Positions 42,711 to 51,401 of a stretch of 64,000 nucleotides of DNA are shown here, piece by piece (the stretch's first letter is position 1; every line of letters starts with the position of its first letter). The stretch is from positions 5,852-69,851 of the forward strand of contig CAMPHY010000001.1 of the NCBI GenBank assembly GCA_946886125.1, written 5' to 3'. This DNA is from an uncultured Candidatus Saccharibacteria bacterium. Lineage in GTDB: Bacteria; Patescibacteria; Saccharimonadia; Saccharimonadales; UBA6022. Position numbers and translations under genes: made by a program. The notes under the pieces are model-generated. The model had not been told where the DNA came from. It did no database searches and saw only the letters and a program-made list of their open reading frames with translations.

Positions 42711-44000
42711 TTAGCGAATTTCGTCGTTTTGCTCAGCAAACTTTGTTGTCATCGTTGGGTTTCCGCGCGTAAGCTTCTTAACGGTCAACTCATCTGCTTT
42801 ATTGTTAGCAATGCGAAGATTATCTTCCGAACGAAGTAGATTCTCTTTTGTCTTTTGTAACTGTGCTATTGATTTATCAATACTATCGACTGCCGTTTTA
42901 AACTTCTCCGACGCCAAGCGGTAATTGCGACCAAATGAATCACGGAAGTCATTCAGTTGATCTTCAAAATGCGTTACGTCGATATTCTGTGCCCTTACTA
43001 ATGCCAGTTCCGACTTATATTGCATCGAGTTCATGGCAGCATTTCGTAACAGGGTAATCATCGGAATAAAGAATTGTGGGCGAATTACGTACATTTTTGA
43101 ATGCTTGTGTGACACGTCAATAATACCTGTGTTGTAAAGCTCATTGTCAGCTTCAAGTAGTGTCACAAGAACCGCATATTCACAGCGCTTTTCATTCCGG
43201 TCTTTGTCGAGCTCACGTAAGAAATCTTCATTCTTTTTCTTAGTGGCCGTTTCGTCACCTTCATTCTTCATTTCAAACATTATTGAAATGAGCTCATTCC
43301 CATTCTCGTCGTATTCACGATAAATATAGTCGCCCTTACTTCCAGAACTTGCATCATTATCTTTTCCAAACTCGGCATTCTTAAACCCAGTAGCACGTAG
43401 TTTTTCAAATTCAATTTCACAGTGCTGCTCGAGCGTTTCACCTACCATCTTGGTTGAAAGCTTAGCCTTCATATCCTTGTAGTAAGCGATCATTTCGTCT
43501 TTGGTACGTAGCTCGGACGCAAACCGTTCTTTAAGGGATGATTCCAATAACTGCTTTTCGGTATTCTTACTTCTAAGCTCACTCGCAAGCTCATCACGCT
43601 CTTTTTCAACTTTATAGACCGCCTCATTGACTGCGAGCCTTCTCTCCGTCGCAGTGGCTTCAAGTTGTGAGCGGAGCGTTGCTGTTACCGATTCGCGTTC
43701 GGCAGTCAATTTGGCAATCTGAGCCTCTTTTTCAGCCTTCAACGCAGCGACTTCAGCGTCGCGCTTCATCTTAAGCTCAGCAAGCTCAGTTTCCTTTTTG
43801 GTAATACCTGCTTGTAACTCATTTTTAGTATTGGCTTCTGCAAGCATGATGGCATTTTGCTTGTCACGTTCGAACAGCTCGACCCGATCATGTAGCTCTT
43901 TTTCAAATTCATGATCTCGCACTTGTTTTAAGATATCAGCAAAGCCAGCTTCATCAACTTTAAAAGCTTTTTTACAATGCGGACAAATAATTTCATTCAT
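42711..44000 (-). CDS. DUF2130 protein, coiled coil plus nuclease-like domain
   Basis: A 429-residue DUF2130 protein. It begins with a half zinc ribbon (CPHC at 6-9, with no second pair), continues with a long charged coiled coil (about 30-190), and then the DUF2130 domain with [22 protein letters not shown] and IMFEMKNE, whose Asp/Glu-x-Lys arrangement resembles PD-(D/E)xK nucleases. Role unknown. TATACT six bases before the ATG predicts a leaderless mRNA. The 230-base gap upstream (44001-44230) holds nothing recognisable. Confidence 0.88.
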   Translation of the reverse strand: MNEIICPHCKKAFKVDEAGFADILKQVRDHEFEKELHDRVELFERDKQNAIMLAEANTKNELQAGITKKETELAELKMKRDAEVAALKAEKEAQIAKLTAERESVTATLRSQLEATATERRLAVNEAVYKVEKERDELASELRSKNTEKQLLESSLKERFASELRTKDEMIAYYKDMKAKLSTKMVGETLEQHCEIEFEKLRATGFKNAEFGKDNDASSGSKGDYIYREYDENGNELISIMFEMKNEGDETATKKKNEDFLRELDKDRNEKRCEYAVLVTLLEADNELYNTGIIDVSHKHSKMYVIRPQFFIPMITLLRNAAMNSMQYKSELALVRAQNIDVTHFEDQLNDFRDSFGRNYRLASEKFKTAVDSIDKSIAQLQKTKENLLRSEDNLRIANNKADELTVKKLTRGNPTMTTKFAEQNDEIR

Positions 44001-44230
44001 CTTATTAGTATACCTTGTCTTTGTATTGATAGGCCGATACCTTTATCGCCCCAATAGACCGTCTGCGCGTGTTGCTAAAATTCTTCTTCAAATCTAAGTC
44101 GGCATTTCTATACAAGGACTGTTCGTACCATTAGTACAGGAAGCTTGGTGGTATGAACGTTCACTTTTTGCCTTGTTAAGTATGGGTACCGATACTTTTG
44201 AATTCATTTACAGGCTACAAACTAATTTCG

Positions 44231-44971
44231 TTACGCTACGAGGGATTTCACTACGGCTTTGATGAGTGTTTTTGGTAGCGGTTCATCGAGTTTAAGCCAT
44301 ATGGTCCCCTTGCCTTTAATAAATGGTGCAAGCTGATCCTGTATATTTATATTTTTAGGAACAGGGTAGATGGCCACATGGTCATTCCAGCCTGATATGT
44401 ATACGCGAGCTCGCTTATTATCAATCTTATAGCCAATGATCCCGTAGCTTAACACCTCTTCTGCGTGTGGAAGTGTACTTTGAACTAATTGACGCAGCTG
44501 ATCGAATTTAGGACGGCTATGTACAGGTATACTTGAAACATACTTTTCAACAGACGTCAGTTTTGCTTGTGCTTCAGTAGAAAGCATAAACGATTGCCGA
44601 AGCATCTCTCGGAGTATATTGAGATTAACATCGGCAAGTTTATTAATATACAAACAAGCTTTACTGATCTTATGCTTGCCAAGTTTTTCGAGCTTTTCGC
44701 TATAATTATCAAATCCTTCAAAATAGATAGTCAGGTTTACTTTTCTCGGACTGAAAGCAAGGACGGGCATATCGCCCTCATGACCAGAATCATACTTATA
44801 GTGTGTTGAGCCAAAGCCGATAATACTAGACCCCCACATAACAGGCTGTTCGCCAGAAATCTCCTGCATCATAGCTATCAACACATACGCATCTTTACGC
44901 CCATCATTACTAACCTCTTTAAGGAATGATTCGACACTCATATTCGTAGGCATAGTTTTGTTGTTGCTCAT
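44231..44971 (-). CDS. Tandem DUF1801 (YdhG-like) protein
   Basis: A 246-residue fusion of two domains of the YdhG/DUF1801 fold. The first (about 8-125) carries DAYVLIAMMQEISGEQPVMWG and FSPRKVNLTIYFEGF; the second (about 150-246) carries AEEVLSYGIIGYKI, YPVPKNI and KGKGTIWLKLDEPLP. Single-domain DUF1801 proteins are common; a double is less so. Function unknown, possibly related to metal or iron handling in the wider YdhG group. TATAAT six bases before the ATG predicts a leaderless mRNA. Confidence 0.82.
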   Translation of the reverse strand: MSNNKTMPTNMSVESFLKEVSNDGRKDAYVLIAMMQEISGEQPVMWGSSIIGFGSTHYKYDSGHEGDMPVLAFSPRKVNLTIYFEGFDNYSEKLEKLGKHKISKACLYINKLADVNLNILREMLRQSFMLSTEAQAKLTSVEKYVSSIPVHSRPKFDQLRQLVQSTLPHAEEVLSYGIIGYKIDNKRARVYISGWNDHVAIYPVPKNINIQDQLAPFIKGKGTIWLKLDEPLPKTLIKAVVKSLVA

Positions 44972-45022
44972 AAAAATATTATACCTCTGTTTGTAATCGT
45001 TGGATATTATAATTGATACCCA

Positions 45023-45088
45023 AATCTAGGATAATCAAAAACAAAGATTATGAATTACTTTTTATCTGGCAATCAACTATCCTAGATT
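45023..45088. repeat. 11-bp inverted repeat in an intergenic gap
   Basis: AATCTAGGATA at 45023-45033 is perfectly inverted as TATCCTAGATT at 45078-45088, 44 bases apart, upstream of the DUF1801 gene and downstream of the FMN-binding gene. No gene is visible within. Confidence 0.5.
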
Positions 45089-45141
45089 CCAACTAGCAGC
45101 ATGCCTCACACTTACCCCTAAGGAGATTACATGCTACTTAT

Positions 45142-45612
45142 TTACACCTCTTCAGAAGTAAACTCTGTTAATACCCATGGGTGTGGGTTGCAATCGCTAA
45201 AGCGAATGCTGGTTGGTGATACGAGAATATTTACCTGCCCTGGAGTGTCCTTAAATGGGCGTGAAGCCGGTAGCTGCTCGTAATGATATTCTGCGTAAGC
45301 GGCAAACGCTTCGGCACCGAGCTTTCGCGCTACGCCTTCGAGCTGTACGGTATAGCGACGCTCCATATCAGTAATAGTCATGGCGACATTCGGATTTGCA
45401 TCGACGTTAGTAGATTTACGCGATAACTCGCTTGTGCCGATAATAAAATCTCCATCCACTGTCTCCGAGAAAGCAACCGTCGCACCCTGTGGCTTACCTT
45501 CACTGTCGACAGATGAGAAGGTGCATAATGGCTGCGTACGCAAAAAGTCACTTAGATCAGTTCGAGTCGGTCGCCAACCTTCGCTCTTGCTATTCATATC
45601 TTGAATCTTCAT
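45142..45612 (-). CDS. Pyridoxamine-5'-phosphate-oxidase-like FMN-binding protein
   Basis: A 156-residue split-barrel protein with the PNPOx-like pattern: FLRTQPLCTFSSVDSEGKPQ, FIIGTSELSRKSTNVDANPNVAM and the dimer-interface end. Such proteins bind FMN, F420 or heme and act as reductases or oxidases; the substrate is unclear. The frame opens at 45645 but TATACT lies six bases before the ATG at 45612, which is preferred. Confidence 0.82.
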   Translation of the reverse strand: MKIQDMNSKSEGWRPTRTDLSDFLRTQPLCTFSSVDSEGKPQGATVAFSETVDGDFIIGTSELSRKSTNVDANPNVAMTITDMERRYTVQLEGVARKLGAEAFAAYAEYHYEQLPASRPFKDTPGQVNILVSPTSIRFSDCNPHPWVLTEFTSEEV

Positions 45613-45682
45613 ACGTATAGTATAGCGCAGGCTGATATATGCCAATAATCATCACATACCGATTCGATGTCGGCGCATAACA

Positions 45683-46576
45683 CTACATATCAAGTGGCGC
45701 ATGGCGAATTTTAATCGCTCCTGGCGTTACTTCAATCGGAATAGGTGTTACAAACTTAACCTCTCCGTCGAGCTCAACTGATTGCGGCGTTGAGGTACGG
45801 AGGCTAATGTTGCGCGCAATGATGTACGAAGTGTGTTGAATACTCTTACGTCGACCAAGATAAAAATCAAGGGTATGCCATATAAAACTTAGTTTTGATC
45901 CACTCCCGAGCGTAAAGATTACCAACTCACGACTATTAATATCGGCGTCTTTAGCGATAGCGCGCCCCGCGTGAAAACGACCATTTGCGATGATTACCTG
46001 ATGAGTCTCGAAGCTCACTTGCAACTCATGGTCTTTATCTTCGATTGTGACTAAAAATGGCTTATGGCGAAATAACTCTTTGACACCGACAAATCCGTAT
46101 GCGGCCCGGCCGAACAGTTTCTTTTGTTTGTTGGTGACATTTTTTGCAATAATTGCTGATAATCCTACCCCAGTTACATTAGCAAAGTAATCGTGCTTTA
46201 CCTTCCCAAGATCAATTGCCTTGGCTGAGTGACGCTTGATCGTACGCACGGCCTCAACGGGATCGAGTGGTATATTTAAGCTACGGCCAAAATTATTGGT
46301 AGTACCAAGTGGAATAATGCCGAGCGTAATAGAAGAATCGACGAGATGGTCGATTACATCACTGACCGTGCCGTCACCGCCGCCGACAATCAATAGCCTC
46401 GGATTGCGTCTCTTAATAACACCGAGTGTATAGCCAAGCTGGTCCGGCTTACCAAGCTTCGTAATGTGTGTCAGTTGAATATTCTCCTGCTCGCAAGTTT
46501 CAAGAATGCTTGCTAATGCCTCGCGACCACGCCGTGAATGTGTATTGATAAGTAATTCTGCTACAACTTGCGTCAT
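45683..46576 (-). CDS. Diacylglycerol/lipid kinase (YegS/DagK family)
   Basis: A 297-residue lipid kinase: the nucleotide-binding GGGDGTVSDVID loop (about 66-77), PLGTTNNFGRSL (about 91-102) and the ANGRFHAG/DGEVKF segments of the C-terminal domain are present. It would phosphorylate diacylglycerol or a related lipid and could recycle lipids together with the PAP2 phosphatase. The start at 46576 is chosen because TATGAT with TGc sits six bases before it; 33 upstream in-frame residues lie across the nusA terminator. Confidence 0.9.
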   Translation of the reverse strand: MTQVVAELLINTHSRRGREALASILETCEQENIQLTHITKLGKPDQLGYTLGVIKRRNPRLLIVGGGDGTVSDVIDHLVDSSITLGIIPLGTTNNFGRSLNIPLDPVEAVRTIKRHSAKAIDLGKVKHDYFANVTGVGLSAIIAKNVTNKQKKLFGRAAYGFVGVKELFRHKPFLVTIEDKDHELQVSFETHQVIIANGRFHAGRAIAKDADINSRELVIFTLGSGSKLSFIWHTLDFYLGRRKSIQHTSYIIARNISLRTSTPQSVELDGEVKFVTPIPIEVTPGAIKIRHAPLDM

Positions 46577-46597
46577 GTACTCATCATAGCAAACAAA

Positions 46598-46628
46598 GTA
46601 AAAGCCTCGCATTGTTACGAGGCTTTTA
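46598..46628 (-). terminator. nusA terminator
   Basis: AAAAGCCTCG and CGAGGCTTTT pair over 10 bp around an 8-base loop after the nusA stop. It lies directly upstream of the lipid-kinase promoter. Confidence 0.85.
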
Positions 46629-46646
46629 GACAAAGAAAGGGGTAAC

Positions 46647-47798
46647 TTATTCTTCGTCTTTACTCGAATCCTCAACAGCGCTCAGAAGGCTGTCTTCGAT
46701 ATTCTTACGCGGTGCTTTTGGAGCGCTTGGCGTATCACTTGAAGATGATTGCTGCGGCGTCGCTGTTTCAATATCAAGCTCATAACCAGTCAGGCGACTC
46801 GCAAGACGAACATTTTGTCCAGCACGCCCAATAGCAATTGACTGTTGATCTTCGCTGACAAAGACCCTGGCGCGTTTTGCTTCTTCATTAAGTTCCACAC
46901 GAACAACTTCAGCCGGGCTAAGTGCATTACGGATAAACTGCTCTGCGTTTTCATCAAACGTAATGATATCAACTTTTTCTTGGTCGCCAATTTCATTCAT
47001 GACAGCTTGGACACGAGTACCGTGACCACCAACGAAGGTACCAACAGGATCAACACCAGGCACACTTGACGCGACAGCCAATTTAGTACGACGGCCCGCT
47101 TCTCGAGCAATTGCCTTGATCTGCACAGCACCTGTTTCCATTTCAGGCACTTCTTGGCGGAACAAGTATTCTACAAACGCTTCGTTGCCACGACTCAGAA
47201 TAAGCTGTGGACCACGATTACCGCGTTCGATATCTTTGATGAACACCTTAATACGTGAACCAACATTATAGAATTCACCTTGAATTTGCTCACCTTGAGG
47301 AATAATACCGCTAGCCTTACCAAGCTCAACCCGCACGACACGCGGTTCGACACGCTGTACGACACCGTTTACAATTGTACCGATCTTATCTTCGTACTCT
47401 TCAAGTACTACTTCACGCTCGGCTTCACGTAGGCGTTGTAATACCACTTGCTTAGCTGTTTGAGCAGCTACACGACCAAAGCTAGTCACTTCATGCTTTT
47501 CTTCTACGACTCCGCCTAGCTCAGCATCTTCTTTTACCTTTTTAGCATCTTCCAAGCTAATTTCTACCGCGTCGCTACCAACTTCTTCGACAATTTCGCG
47601 GGCTACGTACACATTAGCGGTACCGTCAACGGTATTTAGTTCTGCACGCACATCTTGATCACGCTCACCATTGTCGCGGCGCCATGCTGCAGCAATCGCC
47701 TGCTCAATAACTGAAAGTACGATCTCTTCGGGTAAGTTCTTTTCCTCGGCAATAGTACGCACTGCCAAGGTGAGTTGTTTGATATTAATATCTTCCAT
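46647..47798 (-). CDS. nusA: Transcription factor NusA
   Basis: A 383-residue NusA with N-terminal RNAP-binding domain (about 1-125), S1 domain (about 130-200) and two KH domains (GGHGTRVQAVMNEIG and SIAIGRAGQNVRLAS), then a 50-residue Ser/Pro/acidic tail. It tunes pausing, termination and antitermination. AAAGGAG stands seven bases before the ATG. A terminator-like hairpin in its short leader suggests that it controls its own transcription. rimP and infB, the usual partners, are not adjacent. Confidence 0.96.
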   Translation of the reverse strand: MEDINIKQLTLAVRTIAEEKNLPEEIVLSVIEQAIAAAWRRDNGERDQDVRAELNTVDGTANVYVAREIVEEVGSDAVEISLEDAKKVKEDAELGGVVEEKHEVTSFGRVAAQTAKQVVLQRLREAEREVVLEEYEDKIGTIVNGVVQRVEPRVVRVELGKASGIIPQGEQIQGEFYNVGSRIKVFIKDIERGNRGPQLILSRGNEAFVEYLFRQEVPEMETGAVQIKAIAREAGRRTKLAVASSVPGVDPVGTFVGGHGTRVQAVMNEIGDQEKVDIITFDENAEQFIRNALSPAEVVRVELNEEAKRARVFVSEDQQSIAIGRAGQNVRLASRLTGYELDIETATPQQSSSSDTPSAPKAPRKNIEDSLLSAVEDSSKDEE

Positions 47799-47823
47799 AG
47801 TATTTCTCCTTTGTCTTGTTATG

Positions 47824-47847
47824 AAAAAATCCGACCTGCCGGCCGGA
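47824..47847 (-). terminator. Terminator/attenuator in the nusA leader
   Basis: On the minus strand TCCGGCC-GGCA-GGTCGGA (7 bp, one G-T) is followed by TTTTTT, lying between the nusA promoter and its ribosome site. No gene precedes it on that strand, so its target must be the nusA transcript itself. Confidence 0.65.
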
Positions 47848-47864
47848 ATAATGTACTATTTGTT

Positions 47865-47893
47865 AGTATACGCTTAGTTTTAATAGTTGGCAA
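47865..47893 (-). promoter_or_regulatory. nusA promoter
   Basis: TTGCCA, a 17-base spacer and TATACT on the minus strand; start expected near 47858, giving a 60-nt leader that contains the hairpin. Confidence 0.7.
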
Positions 47894-47966
47894 GATATCA
47901 GAATGAAAATGACAGCACGTACACAGTGACGTCTTAGTCAATCCATAACGACTAATGATACTGAGT

Positions 47967-47995
47967 TTGATTAATATGGTGTGAAGTTGTATAAT
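47967..47995 (+). promoter_or_regulatory. Promoter of the Gam-like gene
   Basis: TTGATT, a 17-base spacer and TATAAT on the plus strand, giving a leader of about 40 nt with AGGAGA and GGAAG motifs. Confidence 0.65.
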
Positions 47996-48043
47996 ATTAT
48001 TAGCTAGGAGAGTGTACCCTACAATTTGGAAGAAGTGGTTAGT

Positions 48044-48598
48044 ATGACCAGCAAAAAAGCCGCAGAAATTTCATGCATCAACAACAAAGATACGCTTGAT
48101 CTTGTACTCTTTCAACTAGGCGTCTTGCGCCGTCGCAGGCGTGTTGACGAGTCGCGCTTAGAAGAACGCATCGCCAAAATCAAGGCAGCACCGCAGGAAC
48201 GCTGGAAACAAGAAGACTCCATCCGAGATAAGCTCCTACCAATGGCACAGCGTTATATCGACGAGCATCAAGTTGAGCTCTTTGGAGACAAGAAATCGTT
48301 CGAGTTGACTCATGCACTGGTCAAGCGCAGCGAGAGCACTGAACTTGTCGTCGAAGATGAAGACAGTGTGATTGCGGCACTTAAGCATCTTAAGCGTGAT
48401 GACCTCATCAACGTCGTCGAGAGTCTGCTGAAATCGCACTTAAAAGATGAGCCCGAGTTGATTAAACATCTCCCGGGCGTCAGACGAGTGCGCAACGTCA
48501 ACGAGACGATTGTCTTCAAGCCAGGTCCGAACGAACTAGCTTCGACCCAAAAGGGTCTAGAAGAAAAGCGCAAGATCCCTCTTCCACCCAATGACTAG
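48044..48598 (+). CDS. Mu Gam-like host-nuclease inhibitor family protein
   Basis: A 184-residue protein whose layout follows phage Mu Gam: an N-terminal long helix/coiled coil (about 20-85), then KSFELTHALVKRS, a VIAALKHLKRDDLINVVE helix, and the end PELIKHLPGVRRVRNVNETIVFKP, comparable with Gam's EP..AGVAGI..K.G.EDF.I.P. Gam binds double-stranded DNA ends and blocks exonucleases. No other phage gene is near. The frame could start at TTG 48026, but the ATG at 48044 with GGAAG ahead is preferred. It has its own promoter and terminator. Confidence 0.7.
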   Translation: MTSKKAAEISCINNKDTLDLVLFQLGVLRRRRRVDESRLEERIAKIKAAPQERWKQEDSIRDKLLPMAQRYIDEHQVELFGDKKSFELTHALVKRSESTELVVEDEDSVIAALKHLKRDDLINVVESLLKSHLKDEPELIKHLPGVRRVRNVNETIVFKPGPNELASTQKGLEEKRKIPLPPND

Positions 48599-48629
48599 CT
48601 CCCCGCGAGTTGCTGGTGGCACTTACGAA

Positions 48630-48667
48630 AAAGTAGGAGCCCCGCAATACACCGCGGGGCTTTTACT
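48630..48667. terminator. Bidirectional GC-rich terminator
   Basis: AGCCCCGC and GCGGGGCT pair over 8 bp around an 8-base loop, flanked by AAAAAG and TTTTAC. It serves the Gam-like gene and the pilin pair reading toward it. Confidence 0.85.
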
Positions 48668-49169
48668 TTATATCGGGCAAGTTGTACCGGCAAGCAATAT
48701 CGCTCCCGCTTACTTCTGGTGCCTGGCGCTGCGTCAAGCTTCCGATGGCCGGGCAGGTAGACTGCCCCTCTTGAATGAATAGAAAATAATTATATGCATA
48801 CAAGGCGCCCGTTCGTTGCGCAACCTGTGCGCCCACAGCTGGCTGCGGAACTGATTGCATATAAGGCGATAAATCATTCAAGAGCGCTTGGGTATGCGCC
48901 GTCGAGTCAAGTGTACTGGTGCCATCACACACATACCCCGTACCAAGGCATGGCCAAGGTCCACTATTAGGCGGATAGGCACCATTTTCAGCCGCATACA
49001 GCATCATAGCCTTGGCATACGAACTTACCGCTGCAACAGTCTGCTGGTTACGCGTTCGCTCTTGCATGCCGTTATAGGCCACGATAGTAATAGCGGCTAA
49101 AATACCGATGACTACGATAACTATCAAAAGCTCAACAATCGTAAAGCCAGATACATTTCGCTGCTTCAT
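48663..49169 (-). CDS. Type IV pilin-like protein
   Basis: A 168-residue prepilin with cleavage site SG|FTIVELLIVIVVIGILAA and a head with cysteine pairs (near 74, 81 and towards the C-terminus). Its ATG starts three bases after the stop of the upstream pilin with no Shine-Dalgarno visible, so translation is probably by re-initiation. It is the second gene of a two-pilin operon. Confidence 0.9.
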   Translation of the reverse strand: MKQRNVSGFTIVELLIVIVVIGILAAITIVAYNGMQERTRNQQTVAAVSSYAKAMMLYAAENGAYPPNSGPWPCLGTGYVCDGTSTLDSTAHTQALLNDLSPYMQSVPQPAVGAQVAQRTGALYAYNYFLFIQEGQSTCPAIGSLTQRQAPEVSGSDIACRYNLPDIK

Positions 49170-49172
49170 GAA

Positions 49173-49673
49173 CTACGGACCCGTCACCCATGGCTGCCAA
49201 TTTGGCGTCGTAGCCGTGTTATATCCATGACTTCGACTATCTGAAGTTGTAAAACCAGTACCAGTACAGGCGTTCACTCCGCTCCATCCGCCAGAATACT
49301 CTCGTAATCCATTTTGCGAACCAATAGTGAACGCTTTTTGCGACTTACTCATAGCAGTTAATGAGTAGTTGGTACCCGTTGCATCCGCACAATAATATAT
49401 ATTGTTCATCGATGTATTATAAGCACTTCGACTGAAGGTTATGCCCATTGATGACGATAACCCAACAGGATATGCACCAGTTTCAGCTTGGTATATCCCC
49501 ATCTTTTTTGCAAAATTACTCAAGTCACTTTGCACGGTTGTGTTATAGGCACGATTTTGAATGCCATTATAAGCCACAATAGTAATAGCAGCTAAAATAC
49601 CTATTACGACGATGACGATAAGGAGTTCCACAATCGTAAAGCCTGTTTGTTTTGTGAGTTTGAGTTGGTTCAT
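49173..49673 (-). CDS. Type IV pilin-like protein
   Basis: A 166-residue prepilin (MNQLKLTKQTG|FTIVELL..) with a Ser/Thr/Asn/Gly/Tyr-rich head. The ATG at 49673 with AAGGGA about 17 bases before it is preferred over the in-frame 49709, because a TATACT box overlaps that upstream start and would begin the transcript after it. Leads the operon with the pilin at 48663. Confidence 0.88.
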   Translation of the reverse strand: MNQLKLTKQTGFTIVELLIVIVVIGILAAITIVAYNGIQNRAYNTTVQSDLSNFAKKMGIYQAETGAYPVGLSSSMGITFSRSAYNTSMNNIYYCADATGTNYSLTAMSKSQKAFTIGSQNGLREYSGGWSGVNACTGTGFTTSDSRSHGYNTATTPNWQPWVTGP

Positions 49674-49760
49674 TGGTGGCCCATTCCCTTTTTGTTGTAC
49701 GGTTAGCATAAGTATAACGTAGATGACACGATAGTCAAAACACCCCTTAAAGTGACGTAT

Positions 49761-49798
49761 GTAAAGCCCCGCAACTACGTGTAGCGCGGGGCTTTTAC
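49761..49798 (-). terminator. GC-rich terminator of the 49.8 kb ORFan
   Basis: GTAAAGCCCCGC and GCGGGGCTTTTAC pair over 12 bp; nearly the same sequence as the hairpin at 48630-48667. Confidence 0.85.
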
Positions 49799-49811
49799 AA
49801 GGAGGGGCGTC

Positions 49812-50243
49812 TTATTCTTTGCGCATTACGCGCAGTAGATGGATCATCCACTCGATTTCATCTATCTGGTCAAGCCTGCCGTCAGGCTCGTAGACGGTGA
49901 TGCCGAACCGCGTTTTTTCAAGAATCGTGGCATCGGAATCAAGGTAGAAGCGGGCTTTACGCCAGGCGCTTGAGAGATCTGACTTATCGCTCAACGGGCA
50001 TATCACCCGAAAAGTTTTTTCATCACTCTCATCAAATGGTATTTTCATCACTTGCTTTTCGTTACCCCATACGCCCTTACTAAGTAAGGCCCATCGGGTT
50101 TGGTCCGCTTCTGCTTGCAGCACACTCATTGCTTGATGTACTTCATCGGCTTTCCAGACAATACGAATTCGTTGGTGCTTACGAATATGTTTCTTTGCAC
50201 GAATGCGCTGGCGCACTATCTCAAGGTGAGACGGCTTCGTCAT
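49812..50243 (-). CDS. Unknown basic protein, 143 aa
   Basis: I choose ATG 50241-50243 (MTKPSHLEIVRQRI), giving 143 residues; a longer frame from 50360 reads through the probable promoter region. The N-terminal third is strongly basic (RIRAKKHIRKHQRIRIVWK), which suggests nucleic acid binding, and the rest alternates strands and helices. No family recognised. AAGGAG lies 27 bases upstream, too far to be its ribosome site; GGAAT is nearer. The leader holds the palindrome TCTTGCAAGA. Confidence 0.6.
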   Translation of the reverse strand: MTKPSHLEIVRQRIRAKKHIRKHQRIRIVWKADEVHQAMSVLQAEADQTRWALLSKGVWGNEKQVMKIPFDESDEKTFRVICPLSDKSDLSSAWRKARFYLDSDATILEKTRFGITVYEPDGRLDQIDEIEWMIHLLRVMRKE

Positions 50244-50363
50244 AACAATATTCCGTTCTACACTCTCCTTGTAAACTCCCTTTTGGAGCTCAATCTTGCA
50301 AGAAGAGTGCCCCAAAAGTTGATTGTAACTATATACTATTTTTAGCGTAAACGCCAACACCCC

Positions 50364-51287
50364 TTATGTAACATCGATAATTTCCTGAGGGATAACATAA
50401 TACGTTCGCTCTTCCTGTTCATTGCGAAATTTCATACATGGCATACCGTCATTAAGATCAAGTCGGACTGGTTCATCGAGCGGACCACTTAATTCTGGAT
50501 ACACAAAACCGTCGAAGCGCCCTACGATCGCCTTGCGCTCTTGCGCCTCTACGGTAGTAAAGTCGGTCAAGGAGTCACGTAGATCGATCCCTTGCATATC
50601 GTCATATGCCGTATAATACCTCAAACAATCAATAGGTAAGTTGTTCGACCATAGTTCTTTTGGTATATCGCTATTGGCTGCTTCAATAAGGTGATCTATG
50701 GCTGTACGTTTCTCAGTGAGAGGCAACGCTTGGAAATCTTCTGCTTGAGTAGAAGCACAAACCGCTCGCACTACTTCATGAACGACATCAAGTATCTCTG
50801 GCTCATCCTCTACTTCATCAATGTCACTTTGTTTAATCTTAAATTCCACGAGATGCCGTTTGTCTGGTAATACACAATAATATCCATGTGGTACTTTATC
50901 GGTATGTTCACTGACGTAAAACTCAAGATATACGCGCCACTGATCCTCTGTATAGTGAAGATCAACACCTATATACGTTACGTCACTAGAATCTAAAATT
51001 GTTTCTACAGCACTCAGCGTATTATGACCCATGAGCTGATGACCAAGGCCCAACACTTTAGCTGGCTGGCGAAAGTATTCTTCCCCTAGCATATTTTCAA
51101 GCTCCATCACCCTGTCTTGAATATAGTCATCAGGGACCTCGCTACTGTCATATATCCGTAGACCAGCTTCAACCTCTTCTATTGCAGCACAAAAATCATT
51201 CCATGTGGACGCGCTTAATACATTTTCGTACTCACCGTCGGAGGGGTTTGGCGACTGTTCTTCAGAAAAAGGCGAAAACTCTGTCAT
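50364..51287 (-). CDS. Unknown acidic protein, 307 aa
   Basis: From ATG 51285-51287 (GGGA ten bases upstream) a 307-residue, very acidic soluble protein (MTEFSPFSEEQSPNPSDGEYENV as N-terminus in part). No motif, membrane segment or family recognised. It lies directly behind the terminator of the 76-residue ORF and before the basic ORFan at 49812; the opposite charge of these two neighbours is noticeable, but an interaction would be a guess. Confidence 0.65.
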   Translation of the reverse strand: MTEFSPFSEEQSPNPSDGEYENVLSASTWNDFCAAIEEVEAGLRIYDSSEVPDDYIQDRVMELENMLGEEYFRQPAKVLGLGHQLMGHNTLSAVETILDSSDVTYIGVDLHYTEDQWRVYLEFYVSEHTDKVPHGYYCVLPDKRHLVEFKIKQSDIDEVEDEPEILDVVHEVVRAVCASTQAEDFQALPLTEKRTAIDHLIEAANSDIPKELWSNNLPIDCLRYYTAYDDMQGIDLRDSLTDFTTVEAQERKAIVGRFDGFVYPELSGPLDEPVRLDLNDGMPCMKFRNEQEERTYYVIPQEIIDVT

Positions 51288-51333
51288 TGCAAAATTTTCC
51301 CTTACTACTAGACGGTTTGCAAGCATAAGAAAA

Positions 51334-51374
51334 TAAAAGAGCCCCGCATTCCTGCAACAGGAGCGAGGCTCTTA
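51334..51374 (-). terminator. Terminator of the 76-aa ORFan
   Basis: AAGAGCC/GGCTCTT outer stem with an inner CCTG/CAGG stem, followed on the minus strand by TTTTATTTT. Confidence 0.8.
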
Positions 51375-51401
51375 CTGATGCGGGCGCGGGGATGGTGTAA
51401 G

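Noticed and set aside
48026..48043. TTG start for the Gam-like gene, six codons upstream
   Set aside because: Spacing from AGGAGA is about 15 bases; the ATG at 48044 is better placed relative to GGAAG, though the choice is not certain.
50243..50275. AAGGAGAGTGTA shared upstream of the 49812 and 48044 genes as a common control element
   Set aside because: The shared stretch is short and purine-rich, and lies at different distances (27 and about 30 bases) from the starts, so chance resemblance to a ribosome site is likelier.
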